Of a stretch of DNA of 64,000 bases, positions 52,428 to 61,113 are shown piece by piece (position 1 is the first letter of the stretch; every line of letters begins with the position of its first letter). This DNA comes from an uncultured Oscillibacter sp. (GTDB lineage Bacteria; Bacillota; Clostridia; Oscillospirales; Oscillospiraceae), in the NCBI GenBank assembly GCA_910583785.1, contig CAJTZK010000002.1, positions 186,001 to 250,000 on the forward strand, given 5' to 3'. The position numbers and the translations under genes are program-made. The notes under the pieces were generated by a model. That model did no database searches and was not told the DNA's origin. It was given only the letters and a program-made list of their open reading frames with translations.

Positions 52428-52438
52428 AGGCGCCTCCG

Positions 52439-52702
52439 CTAAATCCGCGTCATCAGGTCAAAGACCTCCCGGGTGTATTCCTGGAGCGTCGTCAGCATCC
52501 AGCCGCCCGCCAGCAGGAGGACGCCCACAATGATGACCACCTTCAGGATAAAGCCGATGGTCTGTTCGTGAATCTGCGTCACCGCCTGGAAAATGGCGAC
52601 CACCACGCCGGCGAACATGCTCAAAACCAGCATGGGCCCGCCCAGCTTAATGACCACGCCTACGGCGTCCCGCATCACATCGGTTATCATTCCTGTATCC
52701 AT
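52439..52702 (-). CDS. fliQ: Flagellar export protein FliQ
   Basis: An 87-residue protein with two membrane helices (about 17-37 and 50-73) and FQAVTQIHEQTIGFILKVV between. It is part of the FliPQR pore; order fliP-fliQ-fliR is preserved. Confidence 0.95.
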   Translation of the reverse strand: MDTGMITDVMRDAVGVVIKLGGPMLVLSMFAGVVVAIFQAVTQIHEQTIGFILKVVIIVGVLLLAGGWMLTTLQEYTREVFDLMTRI

Positions 52703-52717
52703 AGGCCAGCCCCTCCG

Positions 52718-53398
52718 CTAATGAAAGTCCCGGACCAGGGTGGAGAACAGCAGCTCCCACCCGTTCAGCGTCACGAACAGCAGCAGCTTGAAAGGCGCGG
52801 AAATCATGGACGGCGGCAGCATGATCATGCCCATGGACATCAGCGTACAAGACACCACAATGTCAATCAGCATGAAGGGAATATACAGCAGCAGCCCGAT
52901 GGTAAACGCCTTCGACAGCTCGCAGGTCACAAAAGAGGGCACAATAATCCGCAGGGGCAGGGCCTCCACCACTGTCTCGGTGTTCACGGTCTCCGGCATA
53001 TCCACATGGGCCATCTCGCAGAACATCTCCAGGGTATTAATCTTGGTATTCCGGACCATAAATTCCGAAAGGGGCTCCACAGCCCGTTCCAAGAACTCCT
53101 CCTGGGTGATCTCCTCCGCAACATAGGGCTCGTAGGCCTCTTCCTGTATGCGGGTGATGGTGGGGGACATGGTAAAAAAGGTCAAAAACAGCGCGAGGCC
53201 CACCAGTACCAGGTTGGGCGGCGTCTGCTGCGTACCCATGGCATTGCGCAGGAATGAAAAGGAGATGATAAACCGGGTAAAGGACGTCATCATCACCACG
53301 AGGGAAGGCAGGAGCGTGATTGCCGTCATCAGGAATATGATTTCCAGCGCCTGCACGTTCTCGCCGTTTACATTGATCAGCCCTTCCGGCACCTCCAC
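52718..53398 (-). CDS. fliP: Flagellar export protein FliP
   Basis: A 226-residue membrane protein: LVVMMTSFTRFIISFSFLRN, then ELSKAFTIGLLLYIPFMLID and SMGMIMLPPSMISAPFKLLL. These are the family signatures. It forms the core of the export gate. The start lies 1 nt after fliO. Confidence 0.96.
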   Translation of the reverse strand: MEVPEGLINVNGENVQALEIIFLMTAITLLPSLVVMMTSFTRFIISFSFLRNAMGTQQTPPNLVLVGLALFLTFFTMSPTITRIQEEAYEPYVAEEITQEEFLERAVEPLSEFMVRNTKINTLEMFCEMAHVDMPETVNTETVVEALPLRIIVPSFVTCELSKAFTIGLLLYIPFMLIDIVVSCTLMSMGMIMLPPSMISAPFKLLLFVTLNGWELLFSTLVRDFH

Positions 53399-53399
53399 T

Positions 53400-53771
53400 T
53401 CACCTCCGCTCTCGTTGTTTTAGAATGTTGAGGAACGCCTCTTGAAAGCCCGGCTTCCCTTCTGCCGCCGTTTCCGGCGCCTTCCAGGCGGCGGCCTCCT
53501 CCCCAGTGAGCTCCGCCAGCAAGGTAACCCCCGCCGTCCCGGCTCCCAGGAGCAGGTACCGCTCTCCCACCCGGGCCAGGACCACGCTCTGGTCCCGCCC
53601 CAAGGGCAGGCGGTCCAAGACCTCCATCCGCCGTCCTCCTGAAAAGGCGCCCAGCGCCCCCCGGCCCGCCACGTACTTTGTAAACCAGTAGGCCAGGCCG
53701 ATGATCAGGACAACACAGACCAGCATCCACAAAAAGGAGCCCAATGCCGTGTCACTCCCCAGGTCCAGCAT
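53400..53771 (-). CDS. fliO: FliO/FliZ-like flagellar export assembly protein
   Basis: A 123-residue protein with an N-terminal membrane helix (about 9-29, LGSFLWMLVCVVLIIGLAYW) and a cytosolic domain MEVLDRLPLGRDQSVVLARVGERYLLLG, which is typical of FliO. It helps assemble the FliPQR pore. It lies directly before fliP. Confidence 0.88.
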   Translation of the reverse strand: MLDLGSDTALGSFLWMLVCVVLIIGLAYWFTKYVAGRGALGAFSGGRRMEVLDRLPLGRDQSVVLARVGERYLLLGAGTAGVTLLAELTGEEAAAWKAPETAAEGKPGFQEAFLNILKQRERR

Positions 53772-53774
53772 CCG

Positions 53775-54143
53775 TCAGGGATTGCCCAGGATGGTGCTGA
53801 CCGTCTTCAGCACGCGGTCGGGCTTAAAGGGCTTGACAATGAAGTCCTTGGCGCCGGAACGCACCGCGTCCATGACCATGCTCTCCTGGCCCATGGCGGA
53901 GCACATGACCACGTTGGCGCTGCTGTCCTTGGCGCGGATGGCTTTCAGGGCCTCCAGGCCGTCCATGTTGGGCATGGTGATGTCCATGATCACCAGGTCG
54001 GGGCCAATCTCACCGAATTTTTCCACGGCATCCGCGCCGTCCACGGCTTCGAACAGCTCCGTGTACCCGTTCTTGCTCAGGGTGTCCTTGATCATCTTCC
54101 GCATGAAAGCGGCGTCATCGACCAGCAGAATCTTCTTAGCCAT
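53775..54143 (-). CDS. cheY: Chemotaxis response regulator CheY
   Basis: The 122-residue single receiver domain has the acidic pair D9-D10, acceptor D54 (LVIMDITMPNMDG), the conserved Ser of VVMCSAMGQ and Lys of DFIVKPF. Phosphorylated by CheA, it binds FliM/FliY at the switch. It lies between fliY and fliO, 3 nt before fliO. Confidence 0.96.
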   Translation of the reverse strand: MAKKILLVDDAAFMRKMIKDTLSKNGYTELFEAVDGADAVEKFGEIGPDLVIMDITMPNMDGLEALKAIRAKDSSANVVMCSAMGQESMVMDAVRSGAKDFIVKPFKPDRVLKTVSTILGNP

Positions 54144-54221
54144 TGTCTTATTCCTTCCTTCTTATCCAAATAATCAATATGCGTCTCTCATTATCTGAAA
54201 AGCGTTCCGGCTTCCGGCCGC

Positions 54222-55673
54222 TTATTTCTTTACCAGCTCAATCACAGGGTCCTGCACGATCTCCGTGATGCGGACGCCAAAGTTGTCGTCAATCACCACC
54301 ACGTCGCCCTTGGCCACGCACTTGCCATTGACAAACAGGTCCACCTGGTCGCCCGCCAGCTTGTCGAGGACCACCAGGGACCCTTTGGAGAACTCCAGGA
54401 TATCCTGCACCTTCCGCTGGGTCCGGCCGATTTCCACCGTCACCTGGAGGGGAACTTCCATGATGAGGTCCAGGTTCTGCGCCTGTTCCTTCCCCAGGAC
54501 GTCCGCCGGATCCATCTCCCGCAGGGGCGCGGGCTTCGTGTTGATGACCTTGGGCTCCGGGGCCTGGGGCGCCGCAGCGGAAGGCGGGGCGTTGTTGGCC
54601 ATGGCCGTGGTCATGGCCGTCATCATGGCCGCCATCATGGCCCCGAAATCCGCGGCGGACGCGGGCGGGGCCGCAACCGCCGCCGCAGGCTGCGCCGCCG
54701 GGGCAGGCGGGGCAGCGGGAGCGGGCTGGGGAGCCGGGGCAGGCGCGGGAGCAGGAGCCGCGCCGGAGAGCATCGCCTCGATCTCCTCCTGGCTCATCTT
54801 CCTGCTGGAGGAGGGCTCGGGCTCCGGAGTGGGAGCGGGAGCCGGGGCGTCCCCGGCCATGCCGGAGAGCATCGCCTCGATCTCCTCCTGGCTCATCTTC
54901 TTGTTGGAAGCGGGCTCAGGTTCCGGAGCGGGTTCTCCGCCGCCGCCCATGCCCGCCAGCATGGCCTCGATCTCCTCCTGGCTCATCTTCCCGCCGGAAG
55001 AGGCAGGTTCCGGAGCGGGCTCCGGAGCGGGAGCCGGGGCTGGCGCAGGAGCGGGAGCGGCCTCCTCTTCCTCATCGCCGCCCAGGCCCAGGCCCTTCAG
55101 CAGCTCCTTGGCCAGTTCCACGCTCATGACGTTCATAAACTCGCTCTCCAGGGCTCCCTCAATCTTGAGGGAGAAGCGGACGATGACAATGGTGTCCGCC
55201 CCCTGGGGGAGATGGTTCTCTTTAAAGGCCGTCAGGTCCTCCAGCTCAAAGGGCTGGGGCGTGGAGATGTCCACCTGGTAGCCCAAAAAGTCGCTCATGG
55301 CCGTGGCGGCGGCGCCCATCATCTGATTCATGACCTCACAGACGGCGCTGATGGTCAGCTCGTTGAGCTCGAACTCCTCATCCGGCGTTTCGCCGCCCAT
55401 GAGGATATCCACAATGACCTTGATGTCGCTCCGCTTGAGCAGCATGATGTTGCTGCCCGCCAGGCCCTCCACGTATTTGATCTCGATGCCCATGGCGGGC
55501 TCCAGGTTCCCAAGGGCGAAGTCCTCCGTCTTGATGGACGTAACCTTCGGCGTCGTAATATCGACTCTGTGCTCCAAAAGATTGGATACCGCGGTGGCAG
55601 AGGAGCCAAGGCTGATATTCATCATTTCCCCGAGGGCGTCAATCTCCATCGGGCTAAACAATTTTTTGTCCAT
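54222..55673 (-). CDS. fliY: Flagellar switch phosphatase FliY with triple docking-motif linker
   Basis: A 483-residue protein. Residues 1-200 are a CheC-like domain with phosphatase-type helices (ALGEMMNISLGSSATAVSNL and NELTISAVCEVMNQMMGAAATAM). Residues 200-395 are an Ala/Pro/Glu-rich linker containing MSQEEIEAML three times (230-239, 260-269, 293-302). Residues about 400-483 are a FliN/SpoA domain (LDLIMEVPLQVTVEIGRTQR). FliY dephosphorylates CheY-P at the motor. The linker motif matches the FliM N-terminal CheY-docking motif (LSQAQIDALL in the next gene). A further, diverged form is at residues 5-14 (LFSPMEIDAL). It lies 5 nt after fliM. Confidence 0.93.
   Translation of the reverse strand: MDKKLFSPMEIDALGEMMNISLGSSATAVSNLLEHRVDITTPKVTSIKTEDFALGNLEPAMGIEIKYVEGLAGSNIMLLKRSDIKVIVDILMGGETPDEEFELNELTISAVCEVMNQMMGAAATAMSDFLGYQVDISTPQPFELEDLTAFKENHLPQGADTIVIVRFSLKIEGALESEFMNVMSVELAKELLKGLGLGGDEEEEAAPAPAPAPAPAPEPAPEPASSGGKMSQEEIEAMLAGMGGGGEPAPEPEPASNKKMSQEEIEAMLSGMAGDAPAPAPTPEPEPSSSRKMSQEEIEAMLSGAAPAPAPAPAPQPAPAAPPAPAAQPAAAVAAPPASAADFGAMMAAMMTAMTTAMANNAPPSAAAPQAPEPKVINTKPAPLREMDPADVLGKEQAQNLDLIMEVPLQVTVEIGRTQRKVQDILEFSKGSLVVLDKLAGDQVDLFVNGKCVAKGDVVVIDDNFGVRITEIVQDPVIELVKK
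54768..54986 (-). repeat. Three copies of a 30-bp docking-motif repeat in fliY
   Basis: Copies at 54957-54986, 54867-54896 and 54768-54797 encode the same ten residues MSQEEIEAML. Spacers of 60-69 bp encode different Gly/Pro/Glu-rich sequence. The codons of the three copies are almost identical, which suggests recent duplication or gene conversion. Confidence 0.85.
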
Positions 55674-55678
55674 TCCGT

Positions 55679-56686
55679 CTACTCGCTCCTTTGCTCATCA
55701 AGCTGATAGCATACTTCATCTATTTTCACAGCCATATTTTTCTTATGGGTACCCATCTTTCCGGTAAACCAGTGGTATCCGCCGATTTCCAGGTAAATGG
55801 GGGATTCCTTGGGCTGTCCCAGGTCGATGACGTCTCCCACGTTCAAATGGTAGATGTCGTTGAGGGAGAGCTGGGCGCTGGCCAGTTCCGCGATAATCTC
55901 CAGCTTGGAGTCCCGCAGCTTGTCAAAAATCTCATCGGATTTGTCCTCCGCCGCCGTCCGGCGCAGGGGGCTCTCCCGGCTGATTTCCGCAAAGACATTG
56001 GTCAGGACCTCCCCCGGCAGGCACACGCTCATCCGGCCCTCCAGGTTGGGGAACTGCAGCTTCAGGTCCACGATGACCACCGTCTCGTCCAGGCCGATGA
56101 CCTGGTTCAGCGTGGGGTTCACTTCGGTCCGGCTGTAGGAAAAGGCAATGGGCACGTAATTCTCCCAGCTCCGGTCCATCACCCTCACCGTGTCATTGGC
56201 CAGGTCCTCGTAGAGCTTCAGCTCCAGGTCCGTATAGCTGTAGTCGTTCTCCAGCTCGTTATCCACGCTGCCCTCGCCGCCCAGCATCCGGTCCATCATG
56301 CTCAGGGCCGTGCTGGTGGGGATAAAGAGCATTGCCGGGGTCTCCTGCATCTGCCCTTTCAGCTCCACGTCGATCATGCCCAGCACGTCGCCCTCTGTCA
56401 AGGCGTTGGAAAACTCAAAATACCGCTGTTCCTCAATGCTCTCCACCGTGACTTCGCAGGTGGAGCGGAGGCGGGCGTTCAGCCGGGAACTGATTACCCG
56501 GGAATAGTTGTCAAAAATGCCGTTCAGCATTTTAATGCGGTCTTTGGTGAATTTACGGGGACTGCTGAAGTCGTATTTCTGGTACTTCTTTTCCTGCTTT
56601 TCAGCGGAAGCCTCCGAATCCTTTTCGCCGCTCCGGACCGCGTTCAGCAATGCGTCAATCTGCGCTTGCGATAATACGTCTGCCAT
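55679..56686 (-). CDS. fliM: Flagellar motor switch protein FliM
   Basis: The 335-residue protein has the N-terminal CheY-P docking motif LSQAQIDALL (5-14), the FliM middle domain (KFTKDRIKMLNGIFDNYSRV, LMQ/IGLDETVVI-type core) and a C-terminal SpoA domain (LSLNDIYHLNVGDVIDLGQP). It forms the C-ring with FliG and FliY. It lies 60 nt after motB. Confidence 0.97.
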   Translation of the reverse strand: MADVLSQAQIDALLNAVRSGEKDSEASAEKQEKKYQKYDFSSPRKFTKDRIKMLNGIFDNYSRVISSRLNARLRSTCEVTVESIEEQRYFEFSNALTEGDVLGMIDVELKGQMQETPAMLFIPTSTALSMMDRMLGGEGSVDNELENDYSYTDLELKLYEDLANDTVRVMDRSWENYVPIAFSYSRTEVNPTLNQVIGLDETVVIVDLKLQFPNLEGRMSVCLPGEVLTNVFAEISRESPLRRTAAEDKSDEIFDKLRDSKLEIIAELASAQLSLNDIYHLNVGDVIDLGQPKESPIYLEIGGYHWFTGKMGTHKKNMAVKIDEVCYQLDEQRSE

Positions 56687-56746
56687 GTCATCCCCCCTAT
56701 TCTGCCTGGATTCCGGCCAAAGGCCGCCGCTTGCCCGTTGATTCCC

Positions 56747-57529
56747 TTATTCCGTCATTACAATGTATTGCTGGATGCCGCCCTGTTCCGCAATTTCGGC
56801 CTCGATGTCCCGGCCGCTGATGATCATTTCCACCCGGCGGTTCTTCGCCCGGTTCTCCGAGGTGTCGTTGCGCTCAACAGGCCGCCACTCGCCAAAGCCC
56901 TCGCTGACCAGGCAGCTGGGGGGCACCTCGCTGTGCTCTTGAATGTAAATAATCACGTTGGTTGCCCGCTCGCTGGCCAGGGTCCGGTCCTTGACGACCC
57001 GGTTGGGCCCCTCGCCCGCCCGGGCGGTGTGGCCCTGCACCCGGACCTCGTCCAGGGACCCGGCCACCCCGCTGAGCATATCGCACACGGAGTCCAGCAC
57101 GGGGTAGGCCTCTTTCAAGATGACGGAGCTGTCTCCGCCGAAGAAGACGGACTGGCTGAAGGTAATGAAAATCTTGCCGCCGTCCTGGCTGACTGTAATC
57201 GCGTCCTGGAGGTTCTGCTGCTGGACAAACTCCTGGATCTGCTGGAGCAGGGCCTCCATATCCGTGTCCACCTGCTCCTGGAGCTCTGCGGGGGCCACGC
57301 CCTGCTCGCCAGGGTCGGCGCTGGGGCCGTCAGTGCCCACAATCGTGGGGTCCGGGTCCAGCACTGCCGAGGGGTTGAAGCTCTGGACGATGGCCTTCCA
57401 GTTGTCCTCGCTGATGGTGGACATGGAATACAGCAGCACGAAGAAGCACAGCAGCAGCGTCACCATGTCGCCGTAGGTATCCATCCAGTTCGCGCCGCCG
57501 CCTCCGCTGCTTTTTTTCTTAAGAGCCAT
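56747..57529 (-). CDS. motB: Flagellar stator protein MotB
   Basis: A 260-residue protein with a single N-terminal helix bearing the proton-binding Asp D21 (TYGDMVTLLLCFFVLLYS) and an OmpA-like peptidoglycan-binding domain (about 120-260, RVQGHTARAGEGPN, SERATNVIIYIQ). It forms the proton-driven stator with MotA, encoded 35 nt upstream. Confidence 0.96.
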   Translation of the reverse strand: MALKKKSSGGGGANWMDTYGDMVTLLLCFFVLLYSMSTISEDNWKAIVQSFNPSAVLDPDPTIVGTDGPSADPGEQGVAPAELQEQVDTDMEALLQQIQEFVQQQNLQDAITVSQDGGKIFITFSQSVFFGGDSSVILKEAYPVLDSVCDMLSGVAGSLDEVRVQGHTARAGEGPNRVVKDRTLASERATNVIIYIQEHSEVPPSCLVSEGFGEWRPVERNDTSENRAKNRRVEMIISGRDIEAEIAEQGGIQQYIVMTE

Positions 57530-57564
57530 TGCCGCTCACCTTTCCTTTCGGACCGCCGGGCTCA

Positions 57565-58425
57565 TCACTTCGCCTCACCGCTGGCGGCGCCCTCGCCGCC
57601 CATCTCGCGCTGCTTCTGGGACATGTAGGTCAGGAGCCGCTCCCGCAGGGACTTGGGGTTCTCTCCGGCCTGGATGGCCATGACGCCCTCCACGATGATC
57701 TGCTTGCACAGGACCTCCTCGCTGTCCCGCCCCCGGAGGAGCTGGGCCACGGGGCCGAAGACCATGTGGGCCAGCAGGCAGCCGTACAGCGTGGTGATCA
57801 GGGCGGTGCCCATGCTGGTGCCCAGGGAGCTGGCGCCGCCGCCGTCGCTGAGGTTCATGGATTTCAGCATGTTGATCAAGCCCACCAGCGTACCCACCAT
57901 GCCGAAGGCCGGGGCCACGCTGGACGCCTTGTCGTACAGCGCCGCGGCGTCCTCGTGCCGGGCGGACATGCACTCGATGTCGTTTTCCAAAATGCCCCGG
58001 ACCTTATCCTGGTCGTTGGCGTCCACGATGAGCATGATGGCCTGCTTGAAGAAGGGGTCCGACTGCTCATTGGCCTTCTCTTCCAGGGACAAGAGGCCGT
58101 TCTTCCGGGCGATCTGGGCCAGTTCCACCAACTGCTCGATGTAACCCTTGGGGTCGAACAGCTTGTTGTTCAGGATGATCTTAAAGTGCTTGGGCATGGC
58201 CTTGAGCATGGAGCCGGGGAAGCTGGCCGCCACGATGAAGAGCGTACACCCGATGGTGATGAAGATGGACGCCGCGTCGAAGAAGTTCCAGAGGTTCTTC
58301 GGCGTAAACGTAAACAGTTTCAATCCCGCCGCCGCCGCATCGGGGCCGATGTTGATGCCCAGAACGCAGCCCAGCAGGAAGATGCCGAACGCGCCGACAA
58401 TACCAACGATATAGTTTATATTCAT
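57565..58425 (-). CDS. motA: Flagellar stator protein MotA
   Basis: A 286-residue protein with four membrane helices (about 6-26, 45-65, 163-186, 197-218) and the cytosolic loop that touches FliG. PAFGMVGTLVGLINML is the family core. It heads the motA-motB pair, inside the main fla operon rather than at a separate locus. Confidence 0.96.
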   Translation of the reverse strand: MNINYIVGIVGAFGIFLLGCVLGINIGPDAAAAGLKLFTFTPKNLWNFFDAASIFITIGCTLFIVAASFPGSMLKAMPKHFKIILNNKLFDPKGYIEQLVELAQIARKNGLLSLEEKANEQSDPFFKQAIMLIVDANDQDKVRGILENDIECMSARHEDAAALYDKASSVAPAFGMVGTLVGLINMLKSMNLSDGGGASSLGTSMGTALITTLYGCLLAHMVFGPVAQLLRGRDSEEVLCKQIIVEGVMAIQAGENPKSLRERLLTYMSQKQREMGGEGAASGEAK

Positions 58426-58489
58426 GAAGAAATGCCTCGCTCCCTCGGCCGGGCATAGGGCCCCGCCTGTGAATTTTATCTATATTCGA

Positions 58490-58705
58490 TCAACGCTTGT
58501 CCGATACCACGATTTCACGGTGGATATCCTGGACCTTGGCGTTGTACTCCGCAATTTTATGAATGATTTCCTCCACGCTCTCCCGGACCAGGTAATAGTC
58601 GTGGTTCATCATGGTGATCTTGGACTCGGGGATGCACTCGATGTGCTCAATCTGCAGGTGGTTTACCAGGAACTTGTCATGATTTCTCTTCGTCAAAAGG
58701 ATCAT
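58490..58705 (-). CDS. FlbD family protein
   Basis: A 71-residue protein: MILLTKRNHDKFLVNHLQIEHIE, then PESKITMMNHDYYLVRESVEEI. This is the small FlbD family between flgE and motA in Bacillota and spirochaetes; its exact role is not established. ATG 58705 was chosen over 58723 because GGGCGG lies 7 nt upstream and the family N-terminus starts there. Confidence 0.9.
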   Translation of the reverse strand: MILLTKRNHDKFLVNHLQIEHIECIPESKITMMNHDYYLVRESVEEIIHKIAEYNAKVQDIHREIVVSDKR

Positions 58706-58725
58706 AATAGACCGCCCTTTCATGC

Positions 58726-58752
58726 CCCGGCGGGGCCACCGGCCCCGCCGGG
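58726..58752. other. Perfect GC-rich hairpin between flgE and flbD
   Basis: CCCGGCGGGGCC and GGCCCCGCCGGG pair perfectly (12 bp, 3-nt loop) 60 nt after the flgE stop. No T-run follows on either strand, so it is more likely an mRNA stability or processing element in the operon than a terminator. Confidence 0.55.
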
Positions 58753-58812
58753 CAACTGTTTTATTCAGCAGTTCGTCGAGCGTTCCGCTCGGGTTTCAGG
58801 GGCTGGCTAGGC

Positions 58813-60030
58813 TTAGCGCTTCATGTTGACCAGCTCTTCCAGCATGGAGTCGGTAACGGTGATAATACGGGTGTTGGCCTGGTAGCCGCGCTGGGTGGTG
58901 ATGAGCTCGGCGATTTCCTCCGCCAGGTCCACGTTGCCGGACTCCAGGAAGCCCGACATCATTTCCGTGTCGGTACCCAGGATCTGCGTGCCGGACTTGA
59001 ACTTCACCTCGTCCCCCGCGTCCGGGTCGTTAGGATCCCCGGCGCCCGCCATGGAGCCGTTGATCTGGTCGATGCCCAGTTCCTCATGCACGCCGCCCAG
59101 CATGGAAACCTGCATGTCGCCCGCGCCTTCCAGGCACTTGTAGTAGGAGTTTCCGATGTGGGTTACGCCGTTGGGGTTCGTGACGCTGCCGATGGCCAGA
59201 TATCCGATGGTGATGACTTTTCCGTCCGCTTTGCTGATTCCCTTGATGCAGCCCGTTCCCGCGTCGATGCTGATGCTGTCCATCTGGACGAACTCATACT
59301 CCGCGTCGGGAGGGGGCGCGTCGTCCCCGGCGTCTTCCCCCACATTGTAGGCCGGTTTGTCGTCCACCAGCTTGTTGGCGGCGCCCGTACCGTCCGCGTT
59401 CTCCACGGGCTTGCCGTCCGCACCAATATCGGTCCGCGGGTAGTGGATCTTATAGCTGCCATCCTCCAGCTTCTCCCACCGCGGCTTGCGGATGGGCACC
59501 AGCTGGTCGCTGATGATGGGCTTGGTCTTGCCCGTCGCCGGGTCCTCCTCCTCGCCCACGCACAGGAAGCCGTAGACCACGTTGCCCCTGCCGTCCGTCA
59601 GGTAGTTATCCGCCTTGAACTCGAAGTCGCCCACCCGGGTGAGGGTCAGGGACTTCAGGCTCTCGGAGGAGAAATCCTCATAATTCGTGGGGTTGGTGAC
59701 GTTGGCCGTGTCCTTGCTCCCCACCAGGAAGAAACCGTCGCCCACCAGCGCGCAGTCCATGGGGTTGCCGGGGTTGTAGCTGGCGGAGGACATGTTCAGG
59801 TCGATGCTGCCAATCTTGGAACCGTAGCCCAGCTGGGAGGGGTTCATGCCGCCCACGCTGGTGGAACCATTGGAACCGCCGGAATACATGCTGTAGACGC
59901 TGTCCCGGAAGACGGTCCTCTGTTTTTTATAGCCCTGGGTATTGACGTTTGCCACGTTGTTGCCGATTACGGAAAGTTTCTGCATGTGGGCCCGCAGGCC
60001 CGCAACAGATGCGTACATTGATCCGGTCAT
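58813..60030 (-). CDS. flgE: Flagellar hook protein FlgE
   Basis: A 405-residue protein with the basal-body N-terminus (MYASVAGLRAHMQKLSVIGNNVANVNTQGYKKQR) and C-terminus (LAEEIAELITTQRGYQANTRIITVTDSMLEELV), and a variable middle (MDCALVGDGFFLVG). It polymerises into the hook under the FlgD cap. It follows a TIGR02530-like gene by 97 nt. Confidence 0.94.
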   Translation of the reverse strand: MTGSMYASVAGLRAHMQKLSVIGNNVANVNTQGYKKQRTVFRDSVYSMYSGGSNGSTSVGGMNPSQLGYGSKIGSIDLNMSSASYNPGNPMDCALVGDGFFLVGSKDTANVTNPTNYEDFSSESLKSLTLTRVGDFEFKADNYLTDGRGNVVYGFLCVGEEEDPATGKTKPIISDQLVPIRKPRWEKLEDGSYKIHYPRTDIGADGKPVENADGTGAANKLVDDKPAYNVGEDAGDDAPPPDAEYEFVQMDSISIDAGTGCIKGISKADGKVITIGYLAIGSVTNPNGVTHIGNSYYKCLEGAGDMQVSMLGGVHEELGIDQINGSMAGAGDPNDPDAGDEVKFKSGTQILGTDTEMMSGFLESGNVDLAEEIAELITTQRGYQANTRIITVTDSMLEELVNMKR

Positions 60031-60127
60031 AGGGAATTTGAACTCCTTTCAAATCCTTGGCGCCGCCTGGTTCCCGTCAATCGGACGGGGACCAATGGCC
60101 TCCGAACATCCGGTCCTGCCATTTCGC

Positions 60128-60496
60128 TTACAGGAACACGGCGCCGTCGATGTTGGTAAATACGCTGTCCTTCATCTCGTCCTGGGTAATGGCCGTGATG
60201 ACTTTCCCATGGGGGACATTGATGATGAAGGCTTTTTCGGTGTCCATGGCCAGGATGTTGGTCGCGCCCTTGGCCTGGGCCCGCACCATGCTGCCTTTAA
60301 TCTGGTCGATGAGGTCCGGGGTAATTTCAATGCCCCGCTCCTCCGCACGGCTCATGGCGTGTTTGGAGAATTGGACTTCCTGTCCGGCCCTGGCCAGCTC
60401 CGCCTGTAAAGCCATCGCGAAGCCGCCCGCAGCCGTCCGCTTCCCTGCGTCCGGTACCTGCTGGATTTGGCTCTGTCTCGCTATGCGTTCGATCAT
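60128..60496 (-). CDS. Flagellar operon protein (TIGR02530-like)
   Basis: A 122-residue protein with FSKHAMSRAEERGIEI and ILAMDTEKAFIINVPHGKVIT, the pattern of the small flagellar-operon family found between flgD and flgE in Bacillota. Soluble, function not established. It starts 12 nt after flgD. Confidence 0.85.
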   Translation of the reverse strand: MIERIARQSQIQQVPDAGKRTAAGGFAMALQAELARAGQEVQFSKHAMSRAEERGIEITPDLIDQIKGSMVRAQAKGATNILAMDTEKAFIINVPHGKVITAITQDEMKDSVFTNIDGAVFL

Positions 60497-60508
60497 GTGG
60501 GGTTCACC

Positions 60509-61087
60509 TCAGCCTTCGCTGTTTTCCCCGTTGTTCTCCGGGTTCTGCGCCTCCCCGCTGGGCGGTGTGGGTTCGGTGGGCTTTTCCGTATCCCCGGGCT
60601 TTTCCGTGTCGCCGGGTTCTCCGCCTTCCACCTTGTCGTCCTCTTCTTCCTTGGGGGGCAGCTTGCCTACGGCCATAATCTCGTTGAGGTAATAGTACTC
60701 CTTGTTGTCCACGAAAATCACCTGCTGGCCGTCAATGGTGCCCGTTCCGGTGACTTCGCCGTAGACTTCCTGGAGCTTGCCGTCCTCCCCGAGCTTGCCC
60801 ACGGTGACATACTTGCCCACCAGGGACGCGGAGTAGTTCATCGTTACCGCGTCAGTCATGTTGACCATGGAGGTAATCATCTGCATCTGCACCATCTGGT
60901 TCAGCATCTCGGAGGTGTCCATGGTGTCGTCAATGCCCTGGCTGGTCATCTGGGTAATCATCAGGGTAATGAAGTCCGTCATATCCAGGTCCAGGTTGCT
61001 GCCCTTTTTGGCGATCGTGACCTCTTTGCCTCCGGCGGTCTTATGGGTGCCATAGAGCCCGCCGACATCGCTCATGAAACTGCTCAT
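60509..61087 (-). CDS. flgD: Flagellar hook cap/scaffold protein FlgD
   Basis: A 192-residue protein: MDFITLMITQMTSQGIDDTM and EMLNQMVQMQMITSMVNMTD are the FlgD N-terminal signature; the following SLVGKYV and IDGQQVIFVDNKEYYYLNEI fit the core. The last 40 residues are Pro/Glu/Thr-rich and variable. It guides hook assembly. It lies 26 nt after fliK. Confidence 0.93.
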   Translation of the reverse strand: MSSFMSDVGGLYGTHKTAGGKEVTIAKKGSNLDLDMTDFITLMITQMTSQGIDDTMDTSEMLNQMVQMQMITSMVNMTDAVTMNYSASLVGKYVTVGKLGEDGKLQEVYGEVTGTGTIDGQQVIFVDNKEYYYLNEIMAVGKLPPKEEEDDKVEGGEPGDTEKPGDTEKPTEPTPPSGEAQNPENNGENSEG

Positions 61088-61113
61088 TCATTCACTTCCT
61101 TCCGAAATGAAAA

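Noticed and set aside
54768..54986. Short spaced repeats in fliY considered as a CRISPR-like array
   Set aside because: The 30-bp repeats are in-frame coding repeats within a linker, only three copies, and there are no cas genes.
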